Shown piece after piece: positions 39,132 to 49,527 of a stretch of DNA of 64,000 nucleotides. Each line of letters begins with the position of its first letter. The stretch's first letter is position 1. The stretch spans positions 3,860,501 through 3,924,500 of the forward strand of contig NZ_CP116304.1 of assembly GCF_028010285.1 (NCBI RefSeq). Direction: 5' to 3'. Both the position numbers and the translations under genes were made by a program. Source of the DNA: Pseudomonas sp. Q1-7 (GTDB lineage Bacteria > Pseudomonadota > Gammaproteobacteria > Pseudomonadales > Pseudomonadaceae). The notes under the pieces were generated by a model that was not told the origin of the DNA, did no database searches, and saw nothing but the letters and a program-made list of their open reading frames with translations.

Positions 39132-41041
39132 ATGACTATGATGCAATGCCCTACCCTCCGCGCCATGCCGCCCGCCCTGATCGTGAAACCGCACCTGTCC
39201 CGTCACTTGCTGCTGTTCCTGCTGCTGCTCCTGTGCATGCTGGGTTGCGGCTACCTCGGCTATTACCTCAGCGAAGAGGCGGGCATCCGCCAACTGCGGG
39301 ACAACGGTGAGCGCCAGCTGGAACTCCACGCCCGCGCCGTGGAAAGCGAGATCAACCGCTACACCTACCTGCCCAGCCTGCTGGAGCTGGAATCCAGCGT
39401 CAGCCACCTGCTGCTCAACCCCACGCCCTATCGGCGCAACCTGGTCAACGACTACCTGCAAGGCCTCAACCGCCGCAGTGGCGCCCGCGCCATCTACCTG
39501 CTGGACACCAGCGGCCGCGTGCTGGCCACCAGCAACTGGCGCGACAAAGACAGCTACCTGGGCGAGGACCTGGCCTTCCGCGCCTACTTCCAGGAGGCGG
39601 TGCAGGGCCGTCCCGGCCGCTTCTACGGCATCGGCAGCACCACGGGCGAAGCCGGCTACTACCTGGCTCACGGCCTGCGCTACCAAGGGCGGATCATTGG
39701 CGTGGCGGTGGTCAAGGTGAAGCTCGAAGCCCTCCAGGAGCGCTGGGAAAAGGCCCGCCTGCAGGCCTTCGTCAGCGACGAGAACGGCATCATCATCCTC
39801 TCCAGCGACCCGGCCCTGCGCATGAAGGCGGTGCGCCCGCTGTCCGCCGAGGACAAGGAACGCCTGGCCCGCAGCCTGCAGTACTACTGGTGGGCGCTGA
39901 ACGAATGGGAGCCGCGCTCGCGCGAAGTGCTCGGCGAAGGCCTGGAGGCCATCAGCTTCGCCGCCAGCGGCGCCCTGAGCGAGGCACAGGGTGAAGTCGC
40001 CTACCTGGCGCAGACCCGCCCGCTCAACGACACCCCCTGGCATTTCACCCTGCTCTCGCCGCTGGCCGACCTGCGCCGCGAGGCGGTGATCCAGGGCATG
40101 CTCGCCGCCGTCGGCGTGGCCCTGCTGGCCTTCCTGCTGATCGCCTGGAACGAGCGGCGCAAGGTCCTCGCCACCCGCCTGGCCGCCCGCGAAGCGCTGC
40201 TGGCGGCGAACAACGAACTGGAACGCAAGATCGCCGAGCGCACCCAGGACCTGCGCGCCAGCAACAGCCGCCTGCTGGCGGAAATTCGCGAGCGCAGGCA
40301 GACCGAGGTGAACCTGCGCAAGGCCCAGGACAGCCTGGTGCAGGCCGGCAAGCTGGCGGTGATCGGGCAGATGTCCACCAGCATCGCCCACGAACTCAAC
40401 CAGCCCCTGGCGGCCCTGCGCACCCTCTCCGGCAACACCGTGCGCTTCCTGGCGCGCGGCGCCCTGGACACCGCCAGCACCAACCTCGCCGCGATCAACG
40501 AACTGGTGGACCGCATGGGCCGCATCACTGCCAGCCTGCGTGCCTTTGCCCGGCGCTCCGACGACCACGGCCAGGCGCGCCTGGGCAAGGCGGTGGACGC
40601 CGCGCTGTTCCTCCTGAACACCCGCCTGGAGCACACCGCCCTGACCCTGCACCGGGACTTCGCCGACGTGCTGCTGGCCATCGACCAGACCCGCCTGGAG
40701 CAGATCCTGGTCAACCTCGTCGCCAACGCCCTGGACGCCATGAGCGGCCAGACCGACTGCCAGCTCTGGCTCAGCGGCCTGGCCGACGGCGACAACTACC
40801 GCCTGCAGGTGCGCGACAACGGTCCCGGCATCGACCCGGCCAACCGCGTGCACCTGTTCGAACCCTTCTTCACCACCAAGCCCGGCGAACACGGCCTGGG
40901 CCTGGGCCTGACCCTCTCCGCCAGCCTGGCCACCGCTGCCGGCGGCAGCCTGGCGGCGCACCACCCGGAAAGCGGCGGCACCGCCTTCGAGCTCTGCCTG
41001 CCGCTGCTGCAAAACCCCGAAGATTCCGCGAGCCCCGCCCC

Positions 41042-41045
<4 letters not shown>
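39132..41045 (+). CDS. aauS: Sensor histidine kinase AauS
   Basis: 637 residues from ATG 39132 (several nearby in-frame ATGs, to 39165, are also possible). Two membrane helices (near residues 24-44 and 320-340) flank a periplasmic dCache-like domain, then a coiled coil, HisKA with His420 (TSIAHELNQPLAAL) and HATPase with NLVANALDAM and GLGLGLTL. DctB-like architecture. It senses acidic amino acids and phosphorylates AauR, encoded directly after with an ATGA overlap. Confidence 0.93.
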
Positions 41046-42364
<1,319 letters not shown>

Positions 42365-42379
42365 TCGGGTCCCGAACCC

Positions 42380-42477
42380 TGTGGGGGCGAATTCATTCGC
42401 TATGGGCAGCGCAGCTGCCCCAGCAAACCCCGAATGGCAGACCTGCGGTCTGCTAAGCGATTGAAATCGCCCCCACA
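42380..42477. repeat. REP-type inverted pair
   Basis: TGTGGGGGCGAATTCATTCGC at the left and GCGATTGAAATCGCCCCCACA at the right face each other around a spacer that carries its own short palindromes (GGCAGC-GCA-GCTGCC; GCAGACC-TGC-GGTCTGC). Same architecture as 14499-14592. Confidence 0.85.
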
Positions 42478-42548
42478 GAAAAGCGCCCCGCAACACCTTC
42501 CCCCGCCATGGTCTAAAAACACCAGACCACCCCACACGAAACACCGCC

Positions 42549-43832
42549 ATGTCCCCGCTGCACCGCGCCATCCACGCCAGGGCCGGTGAACTGGCCCCGG
42601 CCCTGGCCGCCTTCACCCTGCTGCTGTGCCTGTTCGGCGGCTACTTCATGTTGCGCCCAGTGCGCGAAACCATGGGCATCGCCGGCGGCGTGGAGAACCT
42701 GCAATGGCTGTTCAGCGCCACCTTCGTCGCCATGCTGCTGGCGGTGCCGGCCTACGGCTGGCTGAACGCGCGGGTGCCACGGCGGGTGTTCCTCGATTGC
42801 GTCTACCTGTTCTTCGCCACCCACCTGCTGGGCTTCGCCTGGCTGCTCTGGCGCACGCCCGATCCGCTGTGGACGGCGCGGGCCTTCTACGTCTGGCTGT
42901 CGGTCTACAACCTGTTCGTGGTGTCCCTGGCCTGGAGCCTGCTGGCGGATGTATTCGACCGCCGCCAGTCCAGGCGCCTGTTCCCCGCCATCGCCGCCGG
43001 GGCCAGCCTGGGCGGGCTGCTCGGCCCGCTGGCCGGCGGCCTGCTGGTGGGCATCCTGGGCACCGCCGGGCTGCTGGTGCTGGCTGCCCTGCTCCTGCTG
43101 CCCACCCTGCCGCTGCGCCGCTACCTGATGGCCTGGCGCAGCAAAGGCGGCGCCGGGCGGCCCGGCGCGGAAACCGAACCGCCGGAACGCCCGGTACCCG
43201 GCAACCCCTTCGCCGGCATCAGCCTGGTGCTGGGCTCGCCCTACCTGCTGGGCATCTGCGCCTTCGTCCTGCTGCTGACCTGCACCAGCACCTTCCTCTA
43301 CTTCGAGCAGGCACGGCTGGTCGCGGCCCTGTTCCCGGACAGCCAGCAGCAGGTCCGCGTGTTCAGCCTGATCGACGTCCTCGTCCAGGCCCTCTCCCTG
43401 GCCTGCCAGCTGTTCGTCGCCGGGCGCGTGGCCCAGCGCTTCGGCGTCGGCGCCCTGCTGGCGGTGGTGCCGCTGCTGGTCGCCCTGGGCTTTCTCGCCC
43501 TGGCCCTGCTGCCGCAGTTCGCCGTGCTGGCGACAGTGATGGTGCTGCGCCGGGTGGGCGAATACGCCTTCGTGCGGCCGGGGCGGGAAATGCTCTTCGT
43601 GCCGCTCGGCGCCCAGCAGAAGTACCGCGCGAAGAACTTCATCGACACCGTGGTCTATCGCGGAGGCGACGCCCTCAGCGCCTGGCTCAAGGCCCTGCTC
43701 GACGGCATCGGCCTCGGCGCCGCCCTGGTGGCCCTGGTGGGCGCGGGCGTGGCCCTGGCCTGGTCGGCCCTGGGCTGGCGCCTTGGCCGCCGGCATGAGC
43801 AGACAACAACCCCGCAGGAGGTCCAACCATGA
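42549..43832 (+). CDS. MFS-like NTP/NDP exchange transporter family protein
   Basis: 427 residues with about 11-12 membrane helices. The opening FGGYFMLRPVRETMGI, the GASLGGLLGPLAGG helix and RPGREMLFVPLGAQQKYRAKNFIDTVVYRGGDA near the C-terminus are characteristic of the 'NTP/NDP exchange transporter' group related to bacterial ATP/ADP translocases but common in free-living bacteria, where the substrate is unproven. It overlaps the aldo/keto reductase by four bases, so the two are translationally coupled. Confidence 0.85.
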   Translation: MSPLHRAIHARAGELAPALAAFTLLLCLFGGYFMLRPVRETMGIAGGVENLQWLFSATFVAMLLAVPAYGWLNARVPRRVFLDCVYLFFATHLLGFAWLLWRTPDPLWTARAFYVWLSVYNLFVVSLAWSLLADVFDRRQSRRLFPAIAAGASLGGLLGPLAGGLLVGILGTAGLLVLAALLLLPTLPLRRYLMAWRSKGGAGRPGAETEPPERPVPGNPFAGISLVLGSPYLLGICAFVLLLTCTSTFLYFEQARLVAALFPDSQQQVRVFSLIDVLVQALSLACQLFVAGRVAQRFGVGALLAVVPLLVALGFLALALLPQFAVLATVMVLRRVGEYAFVRPGREMLFVPLGAQQKYRAKNFIDTVVYRGGDALSAWLKALLDGIGLGAALVALVGAGVALAWSALGWRLGRRHEQTTTPQEVQP

Positions 43833-44752
43833 GAACCGGCATCACCCGCGCCGAATTCCTCCGCCTCAGCGCAAGCGCGGCGCTGTTCGCCATGAGCCCC
43901 TTCGCCCTCGGCGCGCAAACGAGCAGCGCGCCCCTGCGCCGCCGCCCCATTCCCTCCAGCGGCGAAGCGCTCCCGGTGGTCGGCGTCGGCACCTACCGGG
44001 GCTTCGACATTGCCCGCAACGACGCCGAGGCCTGGGCCGACTGCCGCCAGGTGCTCGAAGCACTGTTCGCCGCCGGCGGCTCGGTGATCGACAGCTCGCC
44101 CATGTACGGCCAGGCGGAAGAAGCGGTGGGTGGCTTGCTCACCGAACTCAAGGACCACGCGCGGGCATTCGTCGCCACCAAGGTCTGGACCCAGGGCCGC
44201 CAGCAGGGCGTGAAGCAGATGCAGCAATCCATGGCGCTGTTGCAGCGCTCGCGCATCGACCTGATGCAGGTACACAACCTGGTGGACTGGCGGGAACACC
44301 TGATCACGCTGCGGCAATGGAAGGACGAAGGCGTAATTCGCTACCTGGGCGTCACCCACTACACCGCCAGCGCCTACGACCAGTTGGAGAAGGTGCTGCG
44401 GGCCGAGCACCTGGATTTCCTGCAGATCAACTACTCGGTGAGCGACCGCGAAGCCGAGCAGCGCATCCTGCCCCTGGCGCGCGAGCGCGGCGTGGCGGTG
44501 CTGATCAACCGCCCCTTCGGTGGCGGCAGCCTGCTACGTACCTTGCTGCAGCGGCCACTGCCCGAATGGGCCGGCGACTACGCCTGCACGAGCTGGCCAC
44601 AACTGCTGCTGAAGTTCTGCCTGAGCCACCCGGCGGTGACCTGCGTGATCCCCGGTACCGGCAACCCCCGCCATATGCTGGACAACCTCCAGGCCGGACG
44701 GGGAATGGAAGCGGACCAGGCGTTCCGCGAACGCCTGATCCAATCGGTATGA
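43829..44752 (+). CDS. Exported aldo/keto reductase family protein
   Basis: 307 residues. An N-terminal signal-like segment (TRAEFLRLSASAALFAMSPFALGAQ) resembles a Tat signal but has only one arginine of the twin pair. The AKR barrel follows with VIDSSPMYG, GVTHYTASAY, the QINYSV strand and CVIPGTGNPRHM; the catalytic Asp and Tyr (D..Y in DSSPMYG) and the Lys in VATKVW are present. Coupled to the upstream transporter. Substrate unknown. Confidence 0.85.
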   Translation: MRTGITRAEFLRLSASAALFAMSPFALGAQTSSAPLRRRPIPSSGEALPVVGVGTYRGFDIARNDAEAWADCRQVLEALFAAGGSVIDSSPMYGQAEEAVGGLLTELKDHARAFVATKVWTQGRQQGVKQMQQSMALLQRSRIDLMQVHNLVDWREHLITLRQWKDEGVIRYLGVTHYTASAYDQLEKVLRAEHLDFLQINYSVSDREAEQRILPLARERGVAVLINRPFGGGSLLRTLLQRPLPEWAGDYACTSWPQLLLKFCLSHPAVTCVIPGTGNPRHMLDNLQAGRGMEADQAFRERLIQSV

Positions 44753-44764
44753 CGCTCCGCTTCT

Positions 44765-44850
44765 CGTAGGGTGGATGTCGCTCTTTACATCCACCAGCGG
44801 GGCCAGGCTCGGCACCGATGGTGGATCGATAAAGCGTGATCCACCCTACG
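44765..44850. repeat. GTAGGGTGGAT inverted repeat pair
   Basis: CGTAGGGTGGATG at the left and ATCCACCCTACG at the right enclose internal GGATG/CATCC and GGATC/GATCC stems. Near-identical organisation occurs at 53244-53330. Lies between convergent genes and may terminate both. Confidence 0.8.
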
Positions 44851-44863
44851 AAACCACTCGCCT

Positions 44864-45613
44864 TCAGGCGGAGAAACCGCCATCGATCATCAGGTTGGCG
44901 CCGGTGATGTAGCCCGCCTCCGGGCCTGCGAGGTAGGCCACGAAGCTGGCGATCTCCTCGGCCTGGCCGTAGCGCGGCAGGGCCATGATCTGCTTGAGGG
45001 ACTCGGCGAACTCGCCCTGGTCGGGGTTCATGTCGGTATCCACCGGCCCCGGCTGCACGTTGTTCACGGTGATGCCGCGCGGGCCCAGGTCGCGGGCCAG
45101 GCCTTTGGTGAAACCAGCCACCGCCGCCTTGCTCAGGGCGTACACCGAACCGCCTGCGAAGGGCATGCGCTCGGCGTTGGTGCTGCCGATGGTGATGATG
45201 CGGCCGCCCTCGCCCATCACGCGGGCGGCTTCCTGGCTGGCGATCACCACGCTGCGCACGTTCACCGCCAGGGTGCGGTCCAGATCGTCGATGCTGAACG
45301 CCTCGATGGGCGCCACGGCCAGCACGCCAGCGTTGTTCACCAGGATGTCGAGGCGGCCGAAGGTTTCCACCGTGTGGCGGATGGCGGCGCGGATGGCCTG
45401 CTCGTCGCGGCTGTCGGCCTGGAGGGCGATGGCGCGGCCGCCAGCGGCTTCGATGGCGCGGACCACGTCGAGGGCGCCGGCGGCGGAAGCCACATAGGTC
45501 AGGGCAACCGCGGCGCCCTCCTTCGCCAGGCGTTGGGCGATGGCGGCGCCGATGCCGCGGGAACCGCCCTGGATGAAAGCGACTTTGCCGTCGAGGGTTT
45601 TCTGGATGCTCAT
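44864..45613 (-). CDS. SDR family oxidoreductase
   Basis: 249 residues from ATG 45613. Motifs GGSRGIGAAIA (with FIQGG in place of the usual VTGG), NNAG, catalytic YALSK and C-terminal TGANLMIDGG mark a classical SDR. Divergent from a LysR gene 119 bases away, the usual regulator-target pair. Substrate not deducible. Confidence 0.92.
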   Translation of the reverse strand: MSIQKTLDGKVAFIQGGSRGIGAAIAQRLAKEGAAVALTYVASAAGALDVVRAIEAAGGRAIALQADSRDEQAIRAAIRHTVETFGRLDILVNNAGVLAVAPIEAFSIDDLDRTLAVNVRSVVIASQEAARVMGEGGRIITIGSTNAERMPFAGGSVYALSKAAVAGFTKGLARDLGPRGITVNNVQPGPVDTDMNPDQGEFAESLKQIMALPRYGQAEEIASFVAYLAGPEAGYITGANLMIDGGFSA

Positions 45614-45732
45614 GTCAGGTCTCCTGAAAGGTGGGAGTGGGTGGAAGACGGCCCCAGTATTCCCCCGCGATTCACAACCGATAAGCCAGCAATCACTATA
45701 TTCAGTCGATACCAACAGTTTACGGAGCCCAC

Positions 45733-46665
45733 ATGGAAACCCTCAGCAGCATCGAGTGCTTCGTGCGCGCCGCCGAGGCTGGCAGCTTCGCCGAAGCCGC
45801 ACGGCGCCTGGGCCTGACCCCAGCCGCCGTGGGCAAGAACGTGGCGAAGCTGGAATCCAGCCTGGGGGTTCGTCTGTTCCTGCGCAGCACCCGTCGCCTG
45901 ACCCTGACCGAAGCCGGTGAACGCTTCCTGGCGGAAGTGAGCGGCGGGCTGGCGAGCATCCAGGGCGCGGTGGCCAACCTCGCCAGCAGCCAGGGCCAGC
46001 CGGCGGGCACCCTCAAGGTGAGCATGGGCGTGGCCTTCGGCCGCGACTACATCCTCCCGCACCTGTCCGACTTCCTCGCCCGCTACCCGGCGATCATTCC
46101 CGACTGGCACTTCGACAACCGCCCCGTGGACCTGATCGGCGAGGGCTTCGACGCAGCCATCGGCGGTGGTTTCGAACTGCCGCCCGGCGTCATCGCCCGC
46201 CAACTGGGGCCGGCCCATCGGGTGCTGCTGGCCTCGCGGGACTACCTGGCGCGTCACCCGCCCATCGAATCGCCGGACGATCTGGCCGGACACGACGGCA
46301 TCCTCATCCGCTCCCCCCAGACCGGCCGGGTCCGCGCCTGGCCCTTGCGCACCCGCGACAACCGCCAGGCCAGCTTCGAGCTCAAGCTGCGCATGGCCAT
46401 GAGCGACCCGGAAGCGGCCTGCCACACCGCCCTGCAAGGGTTAGGCATCACCCTGGTGAGTACCGTGCATGCCCTGCCGCACCTGCAACGCGGCAGCCTG
46501 GAGCGGGTGCTGCCGGATTGGTACGTGGACACCGGCAGCCTGGCCCTCTATTTCAGCGCGCAGAAGCTGCTGCCGGCCAAGACCCGCGCCTTCATCGACT
46601 TCATCGTCGAACGCTTCCGCGCGCAGCGGCTGGCAGAGAAATTCGATGCCAATTGGCGGCCCTGA
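45733..46665 (+). CDS. LysR family transcriptional regulator
   Basis: 310 residues. N-terminal winged HTH (ETLSSIECFVRAAEAGSFAEAARRLGLTPAAVGKNVAKLE) then the periplasmic-binding-like effector domain. Most likely regulates the divergent SDR gene at 44864-45613. Effector unknown. Confidence 0.93.
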   Translation: METLSSIECFVRAAEAGSFAEAARRLGLTPAAVGKNVAKLESSLGVRLFLRSTRRLTLTEAGERFLAEVSGGLASIQGAVANLASSQGQPAGTLKVSMGVAFGRDYILPHLSDFLARYPAIIPDWHFDNRPVDLIGEGFDAAIGGGFELPPGVIARQLGPAHRVLLASRDYLARHPPIESPDDLAGHDGILIRSPQTGRVRAWPLRTRDNRQASFELKLRMAMSDPEAACHTALQGLGITLVSTVHALPHLQRGSLERVLPDWYVDTGSLALYFSAQKLLPAKTRAFIDFIVERFRAQRLAEKFDANWRP

Positions 46666-46735
46666 ATGCACGCCGTGCCCCGGTACCCGCCTGAAAGCAC
46701 TCAGCCCAACCTACGCAGTGCAAACATCGCGGCTC

Positions 46736-46767
46736 CGTAGGATGGGTAGAGCGAAGCGAAACCCATC
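46736..46767. repeat. GTAGGATGGGT-type palindrome
   Basis: CGTAGGATGGGT ... ACCCATC, a 7-bp stem (GATGGGT / ACCCATC) around a purine-rich loop. Same family as 24635, 54366 and 57638. Confidence 0.8.
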
Positions 46768-46911
46768 AGCAACGGCCAGCGTGCAGGCTGCGCCCTCGCC
46801 ATCGCGACCCTTGCGAGAAATGAAATAGTCATTATTGGCGGGGATGATTTTTCCCCCTCCCCGCCCGTTGGTAGCCTGCGCGCACTGACCAACACCGCAC
46901 CGGGGACCTCC

Positions 46912-47148
46912 ATGAAACCTGTACACACCCTTGCCCTGGCCGTAGTGGCGCTGATCCTCGCTGGCTGCGCCAGCCAACCCGAGCAGCGCCCTTACACGGA
47001 CGCGGAAGTGAAGCAGTTCGCCCTGGAGATGCTCAGCCGCAGCGGCCTGCCTTACGACGATTACGAGAAGATTCGCCAGGCCCTCCTGCATCCGAAGGTG
47101 CCCGAGGCGGGGAAAGACCTCCCCGTGCAAGCACCGCGCAAGAGCTGA
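46912..47148 (+). CDS. Small lipoprotein
   Basis: 78 residues with a lipoprotein signal: hydrophobic stretch then lipobox LAGC (Cys at about residue 19). The mature part is short, polar and charged (YTDAEVKQFALEMLSRSGLPYDDYEKI). No recognised domain. Isolated from neighbours by repeats upstream and a structured region downstream. Confidence 0.8.
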   Translation: MKPVHTLALAVVALILAGCASQPEQRPYTDAEVKQFALEMLSRSGLPYDDYEKIRQALLHPKVPEAGKDLPVQAPRKS

Positions 47149-47179
47149 CCCCCGTTCCGGCCGCACGTCCCTAAAGGGT

Positions 47180-47252
47180 GCCGTCGAAGCTTCGCGGGTA
47201 ACCGCGGATGGGGAAGTTGCTCCGACGGCCAGGGGCTCTTCTCCGCGGAGCC
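47180..47252 (+). ncRNA. Candidate structured RNA or terminator complex after the lipoprotein gene
   Basis: GCCGTCGAAGC (47180-47190) pairs with GCTCCGACGGC (47219-47229) with one mismatch, enclosing CGCGG-GTAA-CCGCG, a stem with a GNRA-type loop. A further stem GGCTC/GAGCC (47234-47252) followed by TTATT looks like an intrinsic terminator. It could be a 3' UTR structure or a short RNA; I do not recognise a known class. Confidence 0.35.
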
Positions 47253-47341
47253 TTATTGGCATTTTAGTCCCCTCACCTGTTCGCGGGCCGATCACGGCCC
47301 AAAGGTGCAAGGTCGGCTTGCCCTCCCTGTCCCGCCCCCGT

Positions 47342-47434
47342 CACGGTCAAGCCCGTGGTCGGGTTTGGCGATCCGGTTATAACGGGCGCGACAGCCCTTC
47401 AGTGCCTGCGAGAACAGCGACTGTTTTCGCAGGC
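47342..47434. repeat. Two-hairpin element, copy A
   Basis: CACGG-TCAAGC-CCGTG (47342-47357), then CGGGTTTG, a variable part, and CCTGCGAGAAC / GTTTTCGCAGG (11-bp stem, 47405-47433). The same order of conserved blocks occurs at 60470-60564 ahead of the BRO-N gene, with changes that keep the last stem paired. This copy abuts the 3' end of the methyltransferase gene. Confidence 0.6.
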
Positions 47435-47436
47435 CC

Positions 47437-48066
47437 CTACCCAGCCTTGCGCCAGACACTCGCCAGCCAGGGCTGCTGCTCGCGCGGCAGCCCCGTCGGG
47501 CGGTAGTAATGCTCCAGCTCCTCGAAGCCCGCCGTCTCCAGCAGGGCCTTCCAGCTTTCGTAGTCGTGCCAGGCGCCGTAGCGGCTGCCGCTCCAGCCTT
47601 CGTCGTTCCGCCCGCGCGGGTTGGAACTGAAGAGCACGCCACCGGGTTTGAGCGCGGCATGCAGTTGGCCGAGGACGCGGGGCAGTTCCTGGCGCGGGAC
47701 GTGGAACAGGCTGGCATTGGCGAAGACGCCGTCGAAGCGTTCGGCGGGCAGGTGAAGGGCGAGAAAATCCTGGTGCCAGACTTCGCAGCCGGAGTCGGCG
47801 CGGGCCATGGCGACGAAGCTTTCCGCACCGTCCAGGCCAATCGCTTCATGGCCGAGGCGGCTGAAGGTGCGCAGGTCGCGGCCCGGGCCGCAGCCGAAGT
47901 CGAGGATGCTGAATGGCGCCTGGCCACGGATGTGCCGTAGCAGCGCCTCGACGTTCTGGCTCACGTCGTGGTCGCGGGTGCCTTCGCGAAAACCCTCGGC
48001 GTTGCGGTTGTAGTCGTCGAGGGTGGTGGCGGTGATGCTGGCGAGGTCTTCGGGTTGCAGGGGCAT
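47437..48066 (-). CDS. Class I SAM-dependent methyltransferase
   Basis: 209 residues from ATG 48066 (MPLQPEDLASIT); in-frame upstream ATGs would add up to 24 residues without family character. Motif I ILDFGCGPGRDL, an acidic GLDGAES, and motif LHAALKPGGVLFSSNPRG are typical of Methyltransf_11/25 small-molecule enzymes. Substrate unknown. Confidence 0.88.
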   Translation of the reverse strand: MPLQPEDLASITATTLDDYNRNAEGFREGTRDHDVSQNVEALLRHIRGQAPFSILDFGCGPGRDLRTFSRLGHEAIGLDGAESFVAMARADSGCEVWHQDFLALHLPAERFDGVFANASLFHVPRQELPRVLGQLHAALKPGGVLFSSNPRGRNDEGWSGSRYGAWHDYESWKALLETAGFEELEHYYRPTGLPREQQPWLASVWRKAG

Positions 48067-48177
48067 GGGCGGCTCGGCGTCGCGTTGCAGATTGATGAAT
48101 TCTACCCCCGGCCCGGCGGCAACAATGCCGAACGCCACCTATCTTTCTGGGGACCCTCATTTTCGAAGGAACTCCCC

Positions 48178-49527
48178 ATGGCCGATTCCGGCAAGAAAAT
48201 GAGCCTGACCGGGCTCACCACGCTGGTGGCGGTGAACATGATGGGCTCGGGCATCATCATGCTGCCTTCGAGCATGGCCCAGTTGGGGGCGATCTCCCTG
48301 TTGTCCTGGGTGATCACGGCGGTGGGGTCCATGGCCATCGCCTACTGCTTCGCCCAGTGCGGCATCTTCTGCGCACGCTCGGGCGGCATGTCGGCCTATA
48401 CCGAGGAAGCCCACGGCAAGTCGGCCTTCTTTCTCTGCTCCTACCTCTATTTCCTTTCGCTGGCCATCGGCAACGTGGCCATCGCCATTTCCGCCGTGGG
48501 CTACCTGACGCCCTTCTTCCCCTGGCTGGGGAGCGGCGCCCTGCCGCTGTTCCTCGGCGCCGTGGGGCTGATCTGGCTCACCACCCTGGCCAACTTCGGT
48601 GGCCCGAAGGTCACCGGGCACATCGGCTCGATCACGGTGTGGGGGGTGATCATCCCGGTGGCGGGGCTGTCGGTGATCGGCTGGTTCTGGTTCGAGCCCG
48701 AGGTCTTTCGCGCGGCCTGGAACCCCAACGGCATCGCCACCAGCGAGGCCATCACCCAGAGCATTCCGCTGACCCTCTGGGCCTTCCTCGGCATGGAGTC
48801 GGCCGCGCAGAACTCCGACGCCGTGGAGAACCCCAAGCGCAACGTGCCGCTGGCCTGCCTGCTGGGCACCCTCGGGGCGGCGGTGATCTACGTACTGTCC
48901 ACCTCGGTGATCATGGGCATCGTGCCCAACCCGGAGCTGGCCAATTCCAGCGCGCCCTTCGCCTATGTCTACGCGAAGATGTTCAATCCGCTGGTGGGCG
49001 ACGTGATCATGGCCCTGGCGGTCATGGCCTGCGTCGGCTCGCTGCTGGGCTGGCAGTTCACCCTGGCGCAGACCGCCAAGGTCACCGCCGACCAGCGCAT
49101 GTTTCCGGCGCTGTTCGCCAAGGTCACCCTGCTGGGCGCCCCCATCGCCGGGCTGGTGGCCAACGCCGTACTGCAAAGCGCCATGGCGGTGTCGACCATC
49201 TCGCCCAATGCCTCGGAGCAGTTCGGCAAACTGGTGAACCTGGCGGCGGTGACCAATATCATCCCCTACATCACCGCACTCTCGGCCCTGCTGGTGATCA
49301 TGCAGAAGGCCGGGGTGACGGGGTATCCGCACCACCGCAACGTGGTCGTGCTGATCATCGCCATGGCCTACAGCTTGTACGCGCTCTATGCCTCGGGCAC
49401 GGAGGCGGTGTTCGGCGGGATGATCGTCACCGCCGTCGGCTACCTGATGTTCGGCTACATCGCCGACCGCTTCCTCGAAGAACGCGCCGCGCGACTGCGC
49501 GAGCTCGGCCTGGAGGACACCCCATGA
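48178..49527 (+). CDS. potE: Putrescine-ornithine antiporter PotE (APC family)
   Basis: 449 residues, about 12 membrane helices. Strong similarity to E. coli PotE along its length: VNMMGSGIIMLPSSMAQLG, ITVWGVIIPVAGLSVIGWFWF, TLWAFLGMESAAQNSDAVENPKRNVP. It exchanges putrescine and ornithine across the inner membrane or imports putrescine. Start ATG 48178 has GAAGGA upstream. No ornithine decarboxylase gene adjoins; instead an ATGA-coupled periplasmic binding protein follows. Confidence 0.93.
   Translation: MADSGKKMSLTGLTTLVAVNMMGSGIIMLPSSMAQLGAISLLSWVITAVGSMAIAYCFAQCGIFCARSGGMSAYTEEAHGKSAFFLCSYLYFLSLAIGNVAIAISAVGYLTPFFPWLGSGALPLFLGAVGLIWLTTLANFGGPKVTGHIGSITVWGVIIPVAGLSVIGWFWFEPEVFRAAWNPNGIATSEAITQSIPLTLWAFLGMESAAQNSDAVENPKRNVPLACLLGTLGAAVIYVLSTSVIMGIVPNPELANSSAPFAYVYAKMFNPLVGDVIMALAVMACVGSLLGWQFTLAQTAKVTADQRMFPALFAKVTLLGAPIAGLVANAVLQSAMAVSTISPNASEQFGKLVNLAAVTNIIPYITALSALLVIMQKAGVTGYPHHRNVVVLIIAMAYSLYALYASGTEAVFGGMIVTAVGYLMFGYIADRFLEERAARLRELGLEDTP

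Noticed and set aside
43829-43910. True Tat signal on the aldo/keto reductase
   Set aside because: Only one arginine is present in the motif region (TRAEFLRLS), so a functional twin-arginine signal is not supported.
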